Of a DNA stretch of 64,000 bases, positions 12,331-22,899 are shown piece by piece. The number at the start of each line of letters is the position of its first letter. Position 1 is the first letter of the stretch. The translations under genes were made by a program, and so were the position numbers. A model generated the notes under the pieces. That model saw nothing but the letters and a program-made list of their open reading frames with translations, was not told the origin of the DNA and did no database searches. Origin of the DNA: Juglans regia (Eukaryota; Streptophyta; Magnoliopsida; Fagales; Juglandaceae); NCBI RefSeq assembly GCF_001411555.2, contig NC_049904.1:29029370-29093369 (forward strand), given 5' to 3'.

Positions 12331-12384
12331 GGATTTCAAACCATTAGTACAAGTACTATATTTTTTGTCAGATGAACAATTCAT
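12272..12384 (+). repeat. 110-bp direct repeat, copy 2
   Basis: Second copy of the 11487-11600 block, with a longer (AT)n run and few substitutions. It is followed by unrelated sequence, so the pair is not one period of a longer tandem array. Confidence 0.85.
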
Positions 12385-13136
12385 GCATGCATGGTTGTTT
12401 AGTTAGTGCAGTTTCCATGTTAGCAGATCATCATGCAGTACCTCAGCTAGTTGCTAATTCGTCAATGTTAATTGGTACGTATGATCTGATGATGCATGCT
12501 ATGTTGACATACAACAATATATATTGTGGTGTGTGTGTGTGTGTGTATAAATATATAATTGATGAATTTGAGGGTGTCAAATTTAGAGGTGTCGTGTTCG
12601 AAGCAAAAACATAGAATAAGGAATATATATTATACATCGGATGGACGTATATTGGACCATTACGAAAATGCAGCCTCGAGTTCTGGCATGCATTATAAAC
12701 TTTTGAGCTAGCTGGTGCCGACTGCCATGAAAGTGAAAAAAAGAGGAAGACATTTTGGGAACATGCTCATGGATATTCCATGCATCTTTAACCCACCGGT
12801 CCCATCCAATAATATCATTTTTTTTTATTCATTTCCTTTATTCTCCCTTAAGGCTTTCTCAACTGATCTGTACTTTCCTCCAAGTGAAATTGAAAAAATG
12901 GAATTAAATCATGATATAATATGCCTCAACTGGATGAAAGAAGCATATTGGACCACTAGAAAAGACATTGCAGCCTCGAGTTTTTGCGTTCAAAACCTCT
13001 TAGGCCCATTTGGCTGGTCCTGACTGTCACAGAAACAAAGCTTACTATATATATATATAACTGCAGCAAGAACATGCTTTTGGATCTTCTATCTTCAATG
13101 AAGCTATATTATTTATTTTATTTTTTTTATGATCTG

Positions 13137-13167
<31 letters not shown>

Positions 13168-13700
13168 CTACACATTTTATTTTTACATTATTTTCTTTAT
13201 CTTTTTTTCTTTTATGGACGAATATGATTTTCTTAATTTGATCTTATAGTGAAACTAGCACAGCATTTAAAAAAATCATGTATATATCCTCATTATATTG
13301 ATGATGAAGTGGTAATTTCCATTAGAACATTTCTAACAAAAAACAGAAAATATTGATTTGCTAATTCATATAAACCCCAGTAATCTTCTTCTAAAATATT
13401 GTATGGATTTTTATGGGTAATTGTTGGATTCTCCATCCCTTCTTTTATAATTATACTAATTATAGGTAGCATATAATTCCCCTTGCAGAAAAGTTTTGAT
13501 TTTAGATCATTAATGGTGCTTACAAGAATCAAATTAATACCCTAACAGTAGCTCTTCACAATTGAATATCTATATATATATATACATATATATATATATT
13601 ATCCTTTTTTTGACTCTTCACATCTGATTGTGCACCTTAAAGTGGACATATGCTCCATAGAATAAAGTGATGGTCGGTCTTCCTTTGCACAACTCAGGCA
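12385..13700. other. Gene-free spacer upstream of MIR399 locus 1
   Basis: No protein gene. Two related blocks lie at about 12630-12790 and 12930-13100. They share ATTGGACCA...GCAGCCTCGAGTT, then GAACATGCT and GGATATTC/GGATCTTC. (AT)n runs occur at 13138-13167 and 13570-13600. The blocks may be upstream parts of duplicated MIR399 units (see findings). Confidence 0.5.
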
Positions 13701-13710
13701 TTGTGCCACA

Positions 13711-13740
13711 GGATATGCTTCTTCAAGATTGTTATAAATA
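13711..13740 (+). promoter_or_regulatory. P1BS motif and TATA box of MIR399 locus 1
   Basis: GGATATGC at 13711-13718 fits the PHR1-binding P1BS consensus GNATATNC. TATAAATA at 13733-13740 follows 14 bp later. The hairpin begins about 50 bp further on. The order P1BS, TATA, hairpin is what is known for phosphate-starvation-induced MIR399 genes. An 8-bp degenerate motif occurs by chance fairly often; its placement is the argument. Confidence 0.6.
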
Positions 13741-13789
13741 ATGGGTCTCTAGGACATTATAAGTCTCCAAGCATAACATGCTAGTACCA

Positions 13790-13925
13790 GTGCAATTGCA
13801 TTACAGGGCAGATTCACCATTGGCAGATAGCTACCAAGACATCATGTGGCTCAGCTAGCTAGCCCTTTTGCATTCTTGTTGTGCGCTCTCTGCCAAAGGA
13901 GAATTGCCCAGCAATTCTATTGCCT
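13790..13925 (+). ncRNA. MIR399: MIR399 precursor hairpin, locus 1
   Basis: The 3' arm at 13891-13911 carries TGCCAAAGGAGAATTGCCC followed by AG, the miR399 sequence apart from its last bases. The 5' arm near 13806-13827 (GGGCAGATTCACCATTGGCA) is its partial complement, with a bulge and two mismatches. Flanking bases also pair (GCAATTGCATTA against TTCTATTGCC), extending the stem as in plant precursors. miR399 moves in the phloem during phosphate starvation and represses PHO2/UBC24, a ubiquitin-conjugating enzyme that lowers phosphate uptake. Mature position on the 3' arm and hairpin size fit the family. Expression cannot be judged here. Confidence 0.85.
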
Positions 13926-14925
13926 TTTTTCAGCTCCATTGTTGTCTCTGGCCCCGAGATGTATGCATATATATATGGCAATTCATGTCAAGGCACACAC
14001 ATTCAAAAAGTTGAAATTTCATGCATTTTTTGTTTCAGATTATTGGAAGTACTGTAAGTTAAAGAGTGATGAGTTCCTCATGCAATATTAGGGTAAGCAC
14101 TTTCAAGCAATTTCCTGTGATCTCATCGTAAGGTATGCATCTGCTATTTTTAATTATATATTCACGAAGAAAGATTAATGTGTTTTCTGTATGTTTTAAG
14201 ATTGTGCATGCATGCATGGCTTTCGATTATAGTTCCATTTAAAGCACCAAAAATTGAAAAAGCATATGTTGCATGTCATGATTAATACCATGCATGATAT
14301 TCAATCTTCACGAGGAATTGAATATTTTGCTTAATTTGCTGCAGTTGCGAATAAAAAATGGACACTCATTACAGCTTGATCATCAAATTAACCAGAAAAT
14401 GCTACTCATGTGCCCGACCCATTTTATAGAGGCTATATATCGTACAAATTAATTGTTTGACACCAATATATTAAATTCTGTTTGTGAATAACGTAGATCC
14501 ATATTAAATAAAGTAAGATTTATGTTCTCTATTTCTCTCTTCGAATTTTAAAAAATATTTAAATTAAAAATTAAAAAAAATCTTAATCTCATAGGTGCAG
14601 AAGAAAGAAGCTGGGTGCATGGGTACCGCGAATACTGAATATACGATACTCCTAAACAATCTATCTGATAATTAGAACAATAATTCTAATTAATTTAAGT
14701 TAGTGTACAAAAGTAGCAACTTCCTCGGAAAGAAGGATGGGAGATCAGTCGAGGCAGAGCAGACATTCTCGGATGTAACTTGGAGGCTTTGGATCCGGTG
14801 GTGCAAAGCTCGGATGGAGGACAGGTATGAGACGACATAGGAGGTGTACTGGCGGAGTGTCAAATTCTGGATTATTAAGCTAAGTGAGAAAATCACTGCC
14901 AAGAAGACATTGGCCTGGCATGACG
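13926..14925. other. Gene-free spacer after MIR399 locus 1
   Basis: Nothing coding recognised. The first ~100 bp may belong to the primary miRNA transcript. The rest is AT-rich. Confidence 0.4.
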
Positions 14926-14929
14926 AACA

Positions 14930-15405
14930 AATTTTGGCTGCTTTAAATGTGACCACAGCAAGGTTAGAAGGTGCAGGCCGACACAGATTGTGACGTGTTG
15001 CGTTTTCAGCTAGTTCCATTGGCCACGGCTCAAGCAACTCTGCTGAGTTCATGGCACTTGTTCATGGTGTGAGACATCTATGTAATTTGGGATACTCAAA
15101 AGTGGAAATGGAAATGGCATGGATTCAAGCACCGTTGTTAATTGGATTAAAAGGTCCTCATGTCCTATATGGTATCTTGAAGACCACTGGGATGAACTTA
15201 TACATATGCTAAGGGATATGACTTTTACCATATATTCGGCATGTGTATAGACAAGGAAACTCTCCTGCAGATTATCTTGCGAGATTGGGATCAGAGGAGT
15301 GTGATCGATGCTTTGTGGTATTCAGTGGCTTCTGTCCCTCTCATTCTTCGGGGTTTGATTCGGACTGATAAGTTGGAACTACCTTATATAAGGAATGATC
15401 ATTAG
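14930..15405 (+). pseudogene. RNase H-like (RVT_3) remnant of a non-LTR retrotransposon
   Basis: Plus-strand frames read SSNSAEFMALVHGVRHLCNL, then a shifted frame with DSSTVVNWIK, then YRQGNSPADYLARLGSEE and RTDKLELPYIR. These are the typical pieces of the RNase H domain that closes plant LINE ORF2-type or RVT_3 proteins, in the right order. At least one frameshift lies near 15110-15125, and no upstream reverse transcriptase is present. It is a decayed 3' fragment lying against the inner edge of the CACTA right end. Confidence 0.75.
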
Positions 15406-15429
15406 TTTGTTGTTTATTGTTTATTTTAT

Positions 15430-16033
15430 TATCGCTGCAAAAAAAAAATCGCTGCAATTAACAATTATTTTGCGGCGATTTCTTATCGCCGTGGAAATCA
15501 AAGCAATGTATCCGAAAATCTGATGTTGAAATTACTGTTCATCCATTTGCGGCGACTATTTGACCTTTTATGGCGCTTTTGTATCGCCGCAAATAATATT
15601 AGTTTTGTAGCGGCATTTTAATTGAGCGAATGGGAAAATTGCCATAATAGCTAGTTTTGCGGCAAATAAAAAGTCTTTTAGAAAATTTAGGCCTTTCCCA
15701 ACGATTCTAATATCGTCGCAACAAAAAATATCACTAATAGACATTATATTCAACGATTTCTAGGTCCTCGTTTGCTTTCCATCTCAAATTTTTGAACTGA
15801 TGGAGAAGAAATTACATTTTACTTTTTGCAGCGATTTTGATATCATCGCAAAACATTTTGTCGATTTGAGTAAGCGGCAAACATTTTCATGGAGTAGAGA
15901 AACTTAAGCAACAGATACTATTTGGGGCGAAAATATTCTCCGTATTTTCACCGCAAGAGCATATCTAATAAATTAAATGTTGTTAGCGGCGAATTAAATT
16001 TAGACCACCCGAAAAGGTGATTCCCTTGTAGTG
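15430..16033. mobile_element. CACTA-type right terminus with sub-terminal repeats
   Basis: An array of GCGGCGATTTCTTATCGCCG-type mirror units (15432-15990) that ends in CCTTGTAGTG at 16024-16033, the inverse of CACTACAAGG. With the left end at 8509 it could delimit a 7.5-kb element. The 3-bp flanks (ATC left, TGG right) do not match, so the pairing is not proven. Confidence 0.75.
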
Positions 16034-16473
16034 TGGAGTCGATTTTTGTTTTCTTGATGTTGTTTGTTCTTTCCACGGAGTCCTTTGTTAACAACGTTTC
16101 GATCGTGTAATAAAAATAGGAGGTCCTGCCTCTTGGTTTCATTGAAAAAAAAAATGTGGGACAAATAGCCAATACTACTGAAAGGACCTTCTTTGAAGAG
16201 AGGACCGGCCTCTTTGAATAGAGAACTATTGCGTCTACATATTTTTTTTACAAAATGCAAGTTATTCTTTGACAGCTTGCATGTTTAGAAATAAAAATAA
16301 AAAAATAAAAAAATAAAAAAGACAGACATTCTCGAGTTCGAAGAGCAATCTTTAAAATTTACAAAATGAAATTAGATTACTAATTAAAAAAAATCAATCT
16401 GCTTAATTACAACACTTTCATCATGTCTTTCCTTTGGTTTTTTTTTTTTGTGTCTCAAAAGTAATATTCATAT

Positions 16474-16511
<38 letters not shown>

Positions 16512-16838
16512 CACACACCATGCAGCCACTCAAATTGGACATTTTTTCCTTTTTGAGAAAAAAAATTGGACATATTGAGCTATTATTAAAACTAGGAACT
16601 TGCCCCTCGAAGAGTTCCACTTGCTCGAATCACGTTCAGCTAGACTCATATATGCCTTTGAGCTAGTGCTTAATGCACTGGCAAGATTAGCTTAGGAAAC
16701 AAATTATACACCCAACAAACTGATGAAGAATAGATCAGATTTTTTTTTTTTTTTGATTATTCTAAGTGGAATTCGATATTATAATTTGGACAAAGGCCGT
16801 GACCATTAAGCAATGGACGAGAGCAATGATAGAAATTT

Positions 16839-16877
<39 letters not shown>

Positions 16878-16987
16878 TCTTCCTTTTTTTAAGAAAGGAA
16901 GGCAAGATTCATTTGAAAATTCTATATTTTTATAGTAGATTCTATTTTTTTCCCTAAAAGAACTACAAAAGATTTGCAAGCCTTAAA

Positions 16988-17032
<45 letters not shown>

Positions 17033-18545
17033 ATAAATATACACCACAAGAATAAAAAACAAGCATAGAACCCTGTACATAAATGCTGTCGTCTCGAGTT
17101 TCGATCTGCGTACAAAATATATTTTGGGCCCATTTAATGGTGCTTGACAGCAATCAAGAAAGGAAATTCACATGCATAAGATAAAGAAATCAAGAACATG
17201 CGCTTGGATCTTCCATGGAATTAAGCACCAGGCCATCGCGTCCTGTTGATCGTGAGACATGTTTATAATGTGAAACCATATTTCAACTCGATGCTGCTTC
17301 TGAAAATTACAGTACTTTTGTATGACCTTTGAAGCTGAGGTTGGGACACAATAGTTATATACAAGGAACCGAGAGTTTTCTAATCATGGATTGACTAAAG
17401 AAAGTCGATATGCTTAGAATACTTATCTGTCAGGATTTTGTTCGAAAAGATGTCCATATTGATGTAGTATATATGATGCTGCTATTCTAGCTAGCATATT
17501 GACAAGACAGCCCACATCACAAACCATCGTAAATTCGAACCACGACTAAGTACCCCGATACAGTCAATCAGTTGGGTTGGTTTACATTCATTTTCACTCA
17601 AGAGATCAAGTACTACAATCATAACAAAGTTTCACAAGGAAACCTATAAAATGATATGATTTTAATATAATATTAGATCTACTTTACACTCAAAATAGTT
17701 GTACAATCTAAATCATGTTAATTTATGAATTTACTTTTATAGAATCTCTAATTTGTGGTTAAAATATTTGTCTTCGCTGAATATTATAAGCTAAACTCAC
17801 AATCAAATATAATGAAGTGATACAAGCTCAATATATATAGAAAAAGAAAATGATTTATGTATAGATAATTTAAAGCATGTAAGTCTCGTGTAAATCCTCT
17901 GAAAAAAATACAATTCATCTAAAAAAATCAATTTAATTTGTTAAGAATATTGCAATTTTTTTTAAAAAAAAAAAAAAAAAAACTGGACAAACTTGCATAG
18001 AAAGCATCTGTCACTATTTATAAAACAAATGCATCGTTCCATGTCCGGATATGCTTCTTTGATGCATAGATCTTGTATGACAGGTTTGCACGCAGTCAAG
18101 TAAGGAAGTAAAGAAAAGTTATCTTCATCATTTTCACACCACACATGACTACGTATACAGTATTACATAACTTTTTTTTTTTTTTCCTCTTACCAAATGT
18201 ATAAATGAATAGATGATAAACAAAATATCTCAATTAGTTTAAGAATAATAAAATACAATAAAAAATTTTAAAAAATAAAAATAAATATGATGTATGATGT
18301 GTAGAGATGATGAATAGCAAAACTTAAAAGTTAAATATGTGCTCTCAAGACTCGAGCAGAGAAAAAAAACTCAGTAGAAATTCTAAATGCATAGATCTTG
18401 CAAACATTAACTCACGGCCTGTCGCTAAGTGCAACAACATTCTTTGTTTTTAGGACCTCTTTTGCACAAGTTTTCTTTGTTGTTCTTTTGCGCCATAAGC
18501 GATGGAGTATCCAAGCAACGACAAGTACTACAATTATAATATATA

Positions 18546-18576
<31 letters not shown>

Positions 18577-18622
18577 GAGAATGATTTTTTTTCTTTATAC
18601 AAGAGAAATTCGCACTCATATT
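16034..18622. other. Gene-free AT-rich stretch
   Basis: No gene. (AT)n runs occur near 16478-16506, 16845-16875, 16991-17036 and 18548-18576. A block at about 17085-17235 (GTCTCGAGTTTCGATCTGCG, then TCAAGAACATGCGCTTGGAT) resembles the repeated blocks upstream of MIR399 locus 1. Confidence 0.5.
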
Positions 18623-19260
18623 GTAAGGGGATTTTTCCCTCACTAATAAGCCTACTGGGCGCTCGGCAGAGAGTAATGGGCTTTGCCATGATATTCGGTC
18701 AGGGCCCAAACTTGCCCACGAAGCAACTCGTCTGCAAGGGAAAGTAAGCAATGATAACTGATGGGATAAACAGGCCTAACACAACTCGGCCACACTTTGC
18801 TTATGGGAACTCGTACCTGGTAGAATGGCAAAAATGGAGAACCTTTGATCTTCTGACAAGATGGTATCGACGGTCCACTAAAGACACTAGCAAAGTCAGG
18901 CAAATAGGAAAACCATGTCACATTAATGACACTACTATCCGAGCAACACGCCACATTAATGGCGCCGTCATAGAGACAAGCCACATTTAAATGACTCTGA
19001 CAAAATGAACAGTAAAAAAGACATGAATTCCACAGGGCAAGATCTGTCCCCCTAGACTCTCGGTATAAATAGCAAATTTCAGGTACAAAAAAGCTCTCTG
19101 GCCTCTAGACTCTCTCATTATTTACAAACTTTCAAAATACTTTACTGATTTTGGTATCGAAGACTCTCCGGCTCCGAGGGAGCCCTCTCCCAACTTATTT
19201 CTTCTTTGTTTTCGCATGCCCAATTTTGAAGACCTGAGTTGCTGTAACCTAACCCAAAAA
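18623..19260 (+). mobile_element. LTR-like repeat block A (solo-LTR candidate)
   Basis: Starts TGTAAGGGGA. It carries repeated ACATTAATG(G/A)C units, a TATA box in GGTATAAATAGC (about 19062-19073) and a CT-rich tract. It ends in a GACTCTCCGGCTCCGAGGGA region like the 3' part of plant Ty3-type LTRs. A diverged relative lies at 27826-28530. No internal retrotransposon genes adjoin it, so it is probably a solo LTR. The right border is approximate and no target duplication could be fixed. Confidence 0.55.
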
Positions 19261-19430
19261 AGTACGAAACATGACGTTAACACATATCATCCATCAGAAG
19301 CGCACGTTTCAGATAGAAAAGAAGCATATATAAACAACTCCTTGAAATATAGACCGATGGCCAATAGAACATGCTCAAGGATCTTCCGTGTCTAAATTGT
19401 TCTAGATTGTTTTTGTTTTTTGTTTACTGT

Positions 19431-19678
19431 TGTTAAGATATAAAATAAATAATAAAATTTATTTCTTTTCATCTACAGCTTAAGTATCAGAGTTGAGATC
19501 CTGAGTTCGAATCCTGACTTTACATTCTACTCCATTTGATTAAATGTTTCACGTATTGCACCCACTCATTAAATGAGAGTTTGGCCTACATGTGGAAGAT
19601 GTGTTAAGATATAAAATAAATAATAAAATTTATATTTTTTCATTAACTTAAACTTTTGAGAGAAGTGAATTTTATAAC
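19431..19678 (+). mobile_element. TRIM (miniature LTR retrotransposon), degraded
   Basis: TGTTAAGATATAAAATAAAT occurs at 19431 and again at 19602, marking two short terminal repeats. After the first comes TATCAGAGTTGAGATCCTGA, which fits a primer-binding site for initiator methionine tRNA. The internal part is ~100 bp and non-coding. The 5' repeat looks shortened. A better preserved relative sits at 41753-41998. Confidence 0.6.
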
Positions 19679-19693
19679 TATATTATCACCTTA

Positions 19694-19731
<38 letters not shown>

Positions 19732-19861
19732 AAAAAAATGAAGGACGGACCACTGTTTCAAAGCTGCTTTAGAATTATAGATCTAAACAAATTTTTGTCT
19801 CTCTCGCTCTCTCGATTGAACCACAAGCCATAAAACTAAAATTGCATTTGATGCGTTAATG

Positions 19862-20105
19862 TTGTGCTGTTTGAAAGATGAAATCACCTCAATTCATTTG
19901 AAATTGATTATTAATGAGATCTATTATCTTTTCAACTTCTCATAAAAAGCTAAAACACGTCTCAACCTATTTTATACTTTCAAATATATATTTCAATCTA
20001 TTTGCAATATTCAAACATATCTCAATATATAGAATTTACCAAATACTACTATTCATAAATCAATTCAAATAATCTAATATTACTTTAAAGATCCAAACAG
20101 AGCCT
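19862..20105. mobile_element. MITE copy (copy 4)
   Basis: The left end GTGCTGTTTGAAAGAT faces the right end ATCCAAACAGAGCCTTA. The interior has CTCAATTCATTTGAAATTGA and TACTACTATTCATAAATCAA, as in copies 3 and 7. No coding capacity. Confidence 0.65.
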
Positions 20106-20337
20106 TAATACTATTGATCTGGATCCTACAGATCAGCCGAGCTTCAGTACTGATGAAATTAGGTTTTGTACGAGGATGCGTTAAAAATAAGCTGAATAAA
20201 GTGAGTGACCCTTTCAATATTGTTCGACTAGCTAGGCCGTATATATACATCGACTACAGAGCAAAATGAGTCCTATCTTGTAGAATAAATATACATGGTT
20301 TGTGATGATCGATCATTACTCCATAGCATTAACGCAT

Positions 20338-20479
20338 GCAGTGTAGGTGAATTACCGAGCATCTCCTGTTGGCAAGCTGTACTCACACTACATCATTTAC
20401 AGAGAAAATTTAGGTTTTCCCCGATGAAGAGGAGTGCTGGTTGCCAAAGGAGATTTGCTCAGCAATTCTAATGCACTTC
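20338..20479 (+). ncRNA. MIR399: MIR399 precursor hairpin, locus 2
   Basis: The 3' arm at 20442-20462 reads TGCCAAAGGAGATTTGCTC then AG, close to miR399 with an altered 3' end. The 5' arm at about 20356-20376 (GAGCATCTCCTGTTGGCAA) complements it with a small bulge. The basal stem also pairs (AGTGTAGGTGAATTACC against AATTCTAATGCACT) and is homologous to locus 1, including the shared CAGCAATTCTA following the mature region. No perfect P1BS lies just upstream; a related GAGGATGCGTTAAAAATAAG occurs near 20173. The strand follows from the intact 5' half of the mature sequence. Confidence 0.82.
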
Positions 20480-21300
20480 TTCCCATCTTATAATTAAATG
20501 ATCAACGAACTCCTGTGCAATTGGCATCCATGCAAAAGATCGTTTTTTTCAATTAATGCATGTTTGGGTACTGCGAATTCACATGCTAACCACATACAGC
20601 GTTAATTAGTTGGGTTTTCTAATATATGCAGATGTACTCTGTGCTTTTCTATATTATTTGATGCATTCATGCATGAAGACTAATTAGAGAGTCAAGTAAT
20701 TAGTTCTCAAAGTCACTGCACACACAATTAAGAGACGCAATGCTCACTTATAATTCTTGCTTAATTGATATTCAACCCATTACGCACGATCTCTTTAAGA
20801 GTGTATACATTTTTGAATTCAGCATTTATGAGGTTAGAACCGTCTTCCTGTATAATTATTCTCTCGTTGCTTGTTTATGTTTTTCTATATGCTAACGTCT
20901 TTCGGAGCAGATATATGCACTTCGCCGCCGGCCAGCCAATTCGACAGGTCTCTAAATCTATCACCGCTATCGTGCTCCTCAGGCTTTGCCACCCATTTAA
21001 TCAGGAGGCATCTTCATAATTAGTTTGGGTGATCTAATTAAGTAGCTAGGAGTGTGCGGAGATCTGCTATCCAAAAATCTTACTCATGTCAAAACAAATC
21101 ATGCATGCCTAAGTACTTATTGGTAATTAAGTTATATTTACTGTTGGGTTCTTGAGCTGGACGTGTGCATATGACAAACCTAAGACAACAGCACCCCCGA
21201 AATGAATGATAATAGCTTTCAAGCGTGAAAGAATCGCCCATGCAGGGTCGACCTCCAAGTTCATATTCTCTAATTCTTTGAAAAAAAACCAGATAAGATA
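20480..21300. other. Gene-free spacer
   Basis: No coding region or named repeat recognised between MIR399 locus 2 and the LINE fragment. Confidence 0.45.
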
Positions 21301-21301
21301 A

Positions 21302-21505
21302 TTATATTATTAATGGGATTAGAAAATACGAGTAAAGATGTCCCACACATGCTTGAGCATGGCAGCCTTGGACCAGTTCTCCAGTCTTAATTGTCAACCC
21401 AAGGCCGCCCTCCTTCTTAGGCCAGCATACTTTTTCCCAAGTTACTTGAGCTCCTCGGGGATCACTAGTAGAGTCATCGTCACCCTTCCAGAATAAGGGA
21501 CTCAA
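21302..21505 (-). pseudogene. LINE reverse-transcriptase C-terminal fragment
   Basis: The minus-strand frame reads FWKGDDDSTSDPRGAQVTWE followed by KVCWPKKEGGLGL. The VxWxKVCxPKxEGGLG motif is typical of the segment after the RT domain in plant non-LTR retrotransposons. About 45 codons are recognisable; the rest of the element is absent. Confidence 0.7.
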
Positions 21506-22083
21506 GGTTTGCTGCCAGTCTATTATTGGAGGGAGAGGAACTAGCCGTACGCTCTATGGATCAGGTAAAGCAAGGAAACTGGTGGTTGTATTGATGAAAA
21601 CCATAGGAACCATTAGAACAAAGGTTAAGTTGTTCCAAAGGTATCCCAGATTCTATAGAAAACAGAATTTATTGGGGGTTTGTCGACAGTCGTTTTCTGG
21701 TACAAACGATGATTATTTTGCTCGCATGCATGGATATTTGGCTTGATACTGGAGTTTGGTTGCTTTGGTTTGCAAATGTGTACGTGCTGGCTGCTTTGCT
21801 TTGCAGGTACGTACCCGCATGTAGTTGCATTTAACTGTTCTAGCTGTTGCTTGGTTGGCTCTCTAGCTATTTAGGCTGGGCTAGCTACGCTTAATTTGTT
21901 GGTGCTGTGGTGTTTCTTTTATAAATTAGTCGGGCTGGTATATAAGGCTTGGCATATATAGGGTACTGTTGCATGTAGAGCTGATAAATATGTTCTTGTT
22001 TTCTGCCCCCTACATCACGTACCTTGAGTCGAGAACGTAGTGCATGTGTGCTTAATAATTAAGCGATGATCACAAAGAAGAAA

Positions 22084-22193
22084 GGTAGTAGTTGAATTGC
22101 AGGGCAATTCTCCTTTGGCAGAAATCAGCACTCATGCAAATGCATGCCCAACTTTTCGGCCAAGGGAGAATCGCACTGTTATTCTTTTCTACC
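22084..22193 (-). ncRNA. MIR399: MIR399 precursor hairpin, locus 3 (minus strand)
   Basis: Read on the minus strand, 22120-22100 is TGCCAAAGGAGAATTGCCC followed by TG, identical to the canonical miR399 I recall from rice and other plants. It is on the 3' arm. The 5' arm (22178-22158) reads CAGTGCGATTCTCCCTTGGC, pairing along its length with few mismatches. The stem extends to GGTAG/CTACC at the base (22084-22088 with 22189-22193). The plus-strand alternative would put a four-mismatch miR399 on the 3' arm and has no P1BS upstream, so minus is preferred. Two P1BS motifs lie 5' on this strand. Confidence 0.88.
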
Positions 22194-22247
22194 ATCAGGT
22201 TTTCCTTTCCCACCATTCAAATCTGCTTGTCTTTGTAAAACATCCCT

Positions 22248-22326
22248 GGCCTCTTTTTATTCTGCATGCACGATCCGCACATTACAAGTGCATATTCCAT
22301 GAAATTAAACGAATTGTGGCATATGC
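22248..22326 (-). promoter_or_regulatory. Two P1BS motifs and TATA-like box of MIR399 locus 3
   Basis: GCATATTC at 22290-22297 is the classical P1BS form, and GCATATGC at 22319-22326 also fits GNATATNC. Between them and the hairpin, the minus strand has AATAAAAAGA (about 22249-22258) as a TATA-like element. The spacing mirrors locus 1. Confidence 0.62.
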
Positions 22327-22899
22327 CCAGGATCATTCCCTTTATATCTTCTCTTCACTTCTTCTGTAGCCATCATATATGGTCCCCCTTCCATTAATAT
22401 AGCTTTGATCTTTCAATTATCTTTTTCTCTCTCTCTCTGCAATGCATACTTTAAGACCAGTTTATATAGAGCAAAGGAATATAGTTGTGGGTTTTCCAGG
22501 ACAGAGATGTTCACATGCAAAATCGTTCTTGTTTTTCCTTCAATCATATTTTGTTATATGTTTACAATTATTCTCAACACATTCTACTTAAGCTGTTATT
22601 TTGAAGAAATGTGTGCATGCTGGGGTTGGCAAAGTTACATTAATACACGCACACACATGTAGCAGATAAGGTACGTACACGAAGGCAAGAGCGTGCATGA
22701 GTTACTAATGGATAGAGCATGAGGAATAGGAAAGATGGAAAGAAAGCTGTGAAGAGAACTTGTGGATGGAACTAGTACCAAATAAAAACCTTATTTCGAG
22801 TGCATAATCGTTAAGTTCTCATTCAACCAAACATAATTACATTCTACAACTTGTCTGAATTATAAAATCATTCCTCTGAGTGCGGATGCACAGATGAGA

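Noticed and set aside
19485..19525. tRNA-like or SINE B-box (GAGTTCGAATCCTGAC)
   Set aside because: No matching A box or cloverleaf; the flanking repeats and primer-site motif fit a TRIM better.
22102..22180. Plus-strand MIR399 reading of locus 3
   Set aside because: The 3' arm on plus departs from miR399 at several positions and no P1BS lies upstream on that strand, whereas the minus strand gives the exact canonical miRNA with two P1BS motifs.
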